From assembly GCA_958453305.1 (NCBI GenBank), contig CAUDXH010000008.1, forward strand, positions 1 to 64,000: a DNA stretch of 64,000 nucleotides, in the 5' to 3' direction. Positions 60,839 through 64,000 of this stretch are shown here, piece by piece. Numbering within the stretch: the stretch's first letter is position 1; every line of letters begins with the position of its first letter. This DNA is from an uncultured Bacteroides sp. (lineage in GTDB: Bacteria; Bacteroidota; Bacteroidia; Bacteroidales; Bacteroidaceae). The notes beneath the pieces were generated by a model that worked only from the letters and a program-made list of their open reading frames with translations, was not told the origin of the DNA and did no database searches. A program made the position numbers and the translations under genes.

Positions 60839-63800
60839 TTACTTATCTTCCTTTCCCTGATAAGCAGAAGGTAAAACCCCAAATTCTTCTTTAAAATAAC
60901 GACTGAAATACTTAGGATTATTAAAGCCTACCTGAAAAGCAATTTCCGAGACATGAAGCTGACTGTCACGCAACAGTTGAGCAGCTCTTTTCAGACGAAT
61001 TACACGAATAAACTCAATAGGAGTTTTTCCTGTAATTTGTAACATCTTCTTATACAAATGAACCCTACTCATGCCCAGTTCACGACTCAGCTCTTCTACC
61101 GACAAATCACTGCGAGAGATATTATCTTCTACATATTTTATAGCTTTCTCTATCAGCTTTTCATCCAAAGAAGTAATGACAATATCACTAGGCGCAGGAT
61201 CGATAGTACCCTTTGACACATTATAACGGCTTAATTCTATCAGTTTTCTGATACGCAGAACCAGAATAGTCATATTAAACGGTTTCGTCACATAATCATC
61301 TGCCCCCATGGTCAATCCTTCCACTTTCGATTCCGTATTTTGTTTAGCTGAAAGCAGAATCACCGGAATGTGTGCTGTACGTTTATCTTCTTTTATCAAA
61401 CGGCACAATTCGTTTCCATCCATTTCAGGCATCATAATATCACTTACCACCAAGTCGGGCATTTCTTCACAGTTTTGCAAGATATCCCATGCCTCTTTTC
61501 CGTTCGATGCCAGTTTCACCCGATACTGCAATCCCAGACTATACTCCATAAACAGACGGAAATCGTCATTATCATCTACAATCAGCAATAATGGGAATTT
61601 GCTCTTGTCTGCCTCTTCATTAGACTGTCCTGCTGCTTCAGGAAGTAAATCCGGAACCGGCATGGAATTAGCCGGATGATATTGCACATCAGCATGCTTC
61701 ACTGGTATATGTACAACAAATACAGCTCCTTTACCGATATTATCGAAAACAGTGACATCTCCTCCATGTAAAGCAACAAAATCGTGTACCAGACTTAATC
61801 CAATGCCTGTACCGCTCGTTGCATCCACGTTTTCTTTGTTTTCTGTCTGATAAAAACGATCGAATATATGTTCCTTATCCGCATCACTTATTCCTACCCC
61901 TGTATCGGCAACCTTTATTTCTATCACATCGACATCTTCCTGAATGTGCTCTACCATAACCGTAACCCTGCCACCTCCAGGAGTGAACTTAAACGCATTA
62001 GCCAGCAGATTCATCACAATCTTACCCACCTTGTCGGCATCGAAAGCCATTGTAAAGTGATCTACACTCGAAAAGAACGAAAAGTGTATCTGCTTTTTAT
62101 CGGCCATCAGCAAGAAAGAATCGCATACCCCTTGTATGTAAGTAATGATATCTCCTTCAGAAAGTGATAAATGATGAGAACTCATTTCACCTTTTCGGAA
62201 ATCAAGCAACTGATTGACCAGTACCAGCAGACGATGTGCGTTGCGATACATAAGCTGAAGCCTCATTTTTCGAGATTCATCATTACTTTCTTCTTTCAGC
62301 ATCTGTTCCAGCGGAGCAATAATCAGAGTCAGCGGAGTACGAAGTTCATGACTGATGTTGGTAAAGAAACGGAACTTCATATTATTTACTTCCTCATTCT
62401 TAGCTACTTCCAGTTCTATCTGATGTAACTTGAACTTTTCTCTCTCACGCTTCAGCAAACGGAAACGTGCCAGGAATAGTAGTCCTACACCAATCATAAA
62501 ATACAATAAATAAGCCCACCAGGACATCCAGAACGGAGGCAAGACTTCTATTTCAAGACTCGATACATCCTGACCGATATATCCGTCGCTATTGACAGCT
62601 TTCGCGCTCAGAATATACTTTCCGGGAGCCAAATTTGTAAAAGTCAGACTATGCACGCCCTCAGGCAGTGAAAGCCATTCTTTGTTAAAACCTTTAAGCT
62701 GATACATATAGCGTGTTTTCTCCGGCAAAAGCAAATTGTCGGAAGCCAGGAATATAGAAAAAATATTCTGCTTATAATCCAGCGTAAGTTTGCCTATACG
62801 ATTAAGAGATTCTGGCAACAATACACGACCGTCTACACGTTCGCCTACCTGTATTTCTTTGTTGAACAATGAAAGACCAGTAAACAACACCTTAGGAAGT
62901 AATTTATTATAACGAACATTTTCCGGACTAAATACATTTATGCCATACAGTCCTCCCAGAAGTATTGCTCCATTATTCAATTCACGGATAGACCTGAGAT
63001 TAAAATCACAATTTTGAAGTCCATCTTTGTCATTATATACATGCGGAACAAACTGATACTCACCTGTATCACCTTTCGTTACATTCAGATGAATCAGCTG
63101 GCGTGCCGATGTTACCCACATATCTCCGTTATTATCTTCTGCCACTCCTGCAATAATACCCCCGTTATCCGGCATGACATCAGACAAGCTCTTCACTTTT
63201 CCAGACTTTACATTATAGATATTAAGTCCGCCACGAGTGGCAATCCATACAAGTCCCCGACTATCTTTAAATACCTGATTTATTTCATTATGAGTAATTC
63301 CTACACTATCTTTTTCCTGCAAAACAGCCTTTATCTTACGACTTTCTACATCAAAGACAGCCACTCCCTGACTGGCAGTACCTATCACCAGATCGTTTTC
63401 ATTGGTAAAGCACAAGGAAACAATATGATTATCATTTAAGCCTGCCTTCTCCAAGTCTATCGTCTGAAAACTATAATCAGAAGGATTCAGACATTGAATA
63501 CCGGCATCCAAAAAACCAATCCATATATTACCTTTCCGGTCTTCTTGCAAAGCCCAAATCTTATCACTCAGAAGCTTACTTCCATCACCGGCTTTAAACG
63601 AACGTATCGCAGTACCTTCTATACAATACAAGCCCCCATTGAATGTGCCTATCCACAGCTTCCCGTCGGAAGCTCTCAACAAAGCAACGACAGGTTCTTC
63701 TCCCAATGTAAAATGTTTTTCTATTTGACGAGTAGTATAGTTCCAAAGCATTACTCCATTGTCATTTGTACCCAGCCATGCCTTATCTTTTCCTTCAGGC

Positions 63801-64000
63801 TCTATACTTGTCACATCACCTGTATAACCTATTTCGAATTTAAATATGCTTTCGCCATAGTAAGAGATACCCTTCTTGTAAGTTCCAACCCATACAATTC
63901 CATCTCTGTCTGTATACAACGTATAAACCGTATTATGAGATAGGCTCCGGTCTGTATTTTTCTCAGAAGAAACAGATACTACCCGTCCGTCAGCTTTCGT
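60839..64000 (-). CDS. Hybrid two-component system sensor/regulator, N-terminus beyond the window
   Basis: The frame stays open to the right edge of the window, so the gene is partial. At least 1053 residues are seen. In order: beta-propeller repeats of the Reg_prop type (periplasmic sensor), a Y_Y_Y domain (KYILSAKAVNSDGYIG), a membrane segment (WAYLLYFMIGVGLLFLARF), a histidine kinase with NISHELRTPLTLIIAPLEQM and the ATPase motif TSGTGIGLSLVHDFVALHGG, a receiver domain (LLIVDDNDDFRLF, SDIMMPEMDGNEL) and a C-terminal AraC-type HTH (ELGMSRVHLYKKMLQITGK, VGFNNPKYFSRYFKEEFGV). Such proteins sense an oligosaccharide and activate the adjacent operon, here GH31-GH2-GH3. Confidence 0.95.
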   Translation of the reverse strand, partial: TKADGRVVSVSSEKNTDRSLSHNTVYTLYTDRDGIVWVGTYKKGISYYGESIFKFEIGYTGDVTSIEPEGKDKAWLGTNDNGVMLWNYTTRQIEKHFTLGEEPVVALLRASDGKLWIGTFNGGLYCIEGTAIRSFKAGDGSKLLSDKIWALQEDRKGNIWIGFLDAGIQCLNPSDYSFQTIDLEKAGLNDNHIVSLCFTNENDLVIGTASQGVAVFDVESRKIKAVLQEKDSVGITHNEINQVFKDSRGLVWIATRGGLNIYNVKSGKVKSLSDVMPDNGGIIAGVAEDNNGDMWVTSARQLIHLNVTKGDTGEYQFVPHVYNDKDGLQNCDFNLRSIRELNNGAILLGGLYGINVFSPENVRYNKLLPKVLFTGLSLFNKEIQVGERVDGRVLLPESLNRIGKLTLDYKQNIFSIFLASDNLLLPEKTRYMYQLKGFNKEWLSLPEGVHSLTFTNLAPGKYILSAKAVNSDGYIGQDVSSLEIEVLPPFWMSWWAYLLYFMIGVGLLFLARFRLLKREREKFKLHQIELEVAKNEEVNNMKFRFFTNISHELRTPLTLIIAPLEQMLKEESNDESRKMRLQLMYRNAHRLLVLVNQLLDFRKGEMSSHHLSLSEGDIITYIQGVCDSFLLMADKKQIHFSFFSSVDHFTMAFDADKVGKIVMNLLANAFKFTPGGGRVTVMVEHIQEDVDVIEIKVADTGVGISDADKEHIFDRFYQTENKENVDATSGTGIGLSLVHDFVALHGGDVTVFDNIGKGAVFVVHIPVKHADVQYHPANSMPVPDLLPEAAGQSNEEADKSKFPLLLIVDDNDDFRLFMEYSLGLQYRVKLASNGKEAWDILQNCEEMPDLVVSDIMMPEMDGNELCRLIKEDKRTAHIPVILLSAKQNTESKVEGLTMGADDYVTKPFNMTILVLRIRKLIELSRYNVSKGTIDPAPSDIVITSLDEKLIEKAIKYVEDNISRSDLSVEELSRELGMSRVHLYKKMLQITGKTPIEFIRVIRLKRAAQLLRDSQLHVSEIAFQVGFNNPKYFSRYFKEEFGVLPSAYQGKEDK

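Noticed and set aside
1..64000. tRNA, rRNA, IS element or prophage
   Set aside because: I looked through all gene-free stretches and saw no cloverleaf, rRNA match, transposase or phage gene.

Overview
The window is chromosomal DNA of a gut-type Bacteroidales bacterium, most like Bacteroides or Phocaeicola. Signs are a SusC/SusD pair, a hybrid two-component regulator next to glycoside hydrolases, a TamL/TamB pair with a lipidated TamA-like barrel, a fimbrillin-family lipoprotein, many Bacteroidales-only families (DUF3256, DUF1599) and about twenty promoters with the Bacteroidales -7 box TAnnTTTG. The species is not fixed by what I can see. No tRNA, rRNA, IS element, prophage or CRISPR array was found.

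Layout. 1-6.2 kb: secreted and envelope genes, then DUF1599, a DoxX/MauE-type membrane protein, tpiA, a SPOR protein and folE on the + strand. 6.2-9.8 kb: dnaG (-) diverging from tsaE, a small Imm17-like membrane protein and a Nudix hydrolase. 9.9-14 kb: a GH16 lipoprotein, an accessory-looking stretch with a 22-bp tandem repeat, an operator-like palindrome and a 26-codon ORF, then a guanine deaminase and groES-groEL (-). 14.2-24.8 kb: an outer-membrane beta-barrel receptor, rmuC, hisS (-), a YugP-type zinc peptidase (-), topB and a secreted BNR_4-type beta-propeller. 24.8-32.8 kb: tamB-tamL (-) and a sugar-phosphate nucleotidyltransferase. 32.8-39.1 kb: a long non-coding region ending in a candidate invertible promoter, then susC-susD. 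39.2-52.7 kb: xanthine permease plus xpt, a fimbrillin-type lipoprotein, alkaline phosphatase, an HhH protein, an NSS transporter, VanZ, an ECF sigma factor, a CYTH protein, a 47-aa membrane peptide absent from simple ORF lists, prfB, an acyl-CoA synthetase and an ArgE-like M20 hydrolase. 53-64 kb: a hybrid two-component regulator (running off the right edge) followed by GH31, GH2 and GH3 genes in one operon.

The most interesting signal is upstream of susC. Two exact 17-bp inverted copies (33330-33346 and 33635-33651) of the form AGTTC-N5-GAACT bound a segment of about 290 bp just before an orphan susC-susD pair. The clearest promoter -7 box inside it (TACCTTTG) points away from susC as assembled, so the sequence looks like the OFF phase of a phase-variable nutrient-uptake system. 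In this orientation the outward transcript would meet a hairpin, one arm of which lies inside the invertible segment and the other outside.

How genes work together: tamB-tamL form an envelope assembly module. xpt and the permease form a xanthine salvage operon. GH31 (alpha-xylosidase-like, with a PA14 insert), GH2 and GH3 with the hybrid sensor look like the side-chain-trimming half of a xyloglucan-type utilisation locus whose SusCD and endo-enzyme are not in the window. The rest is mostly housekeeping.
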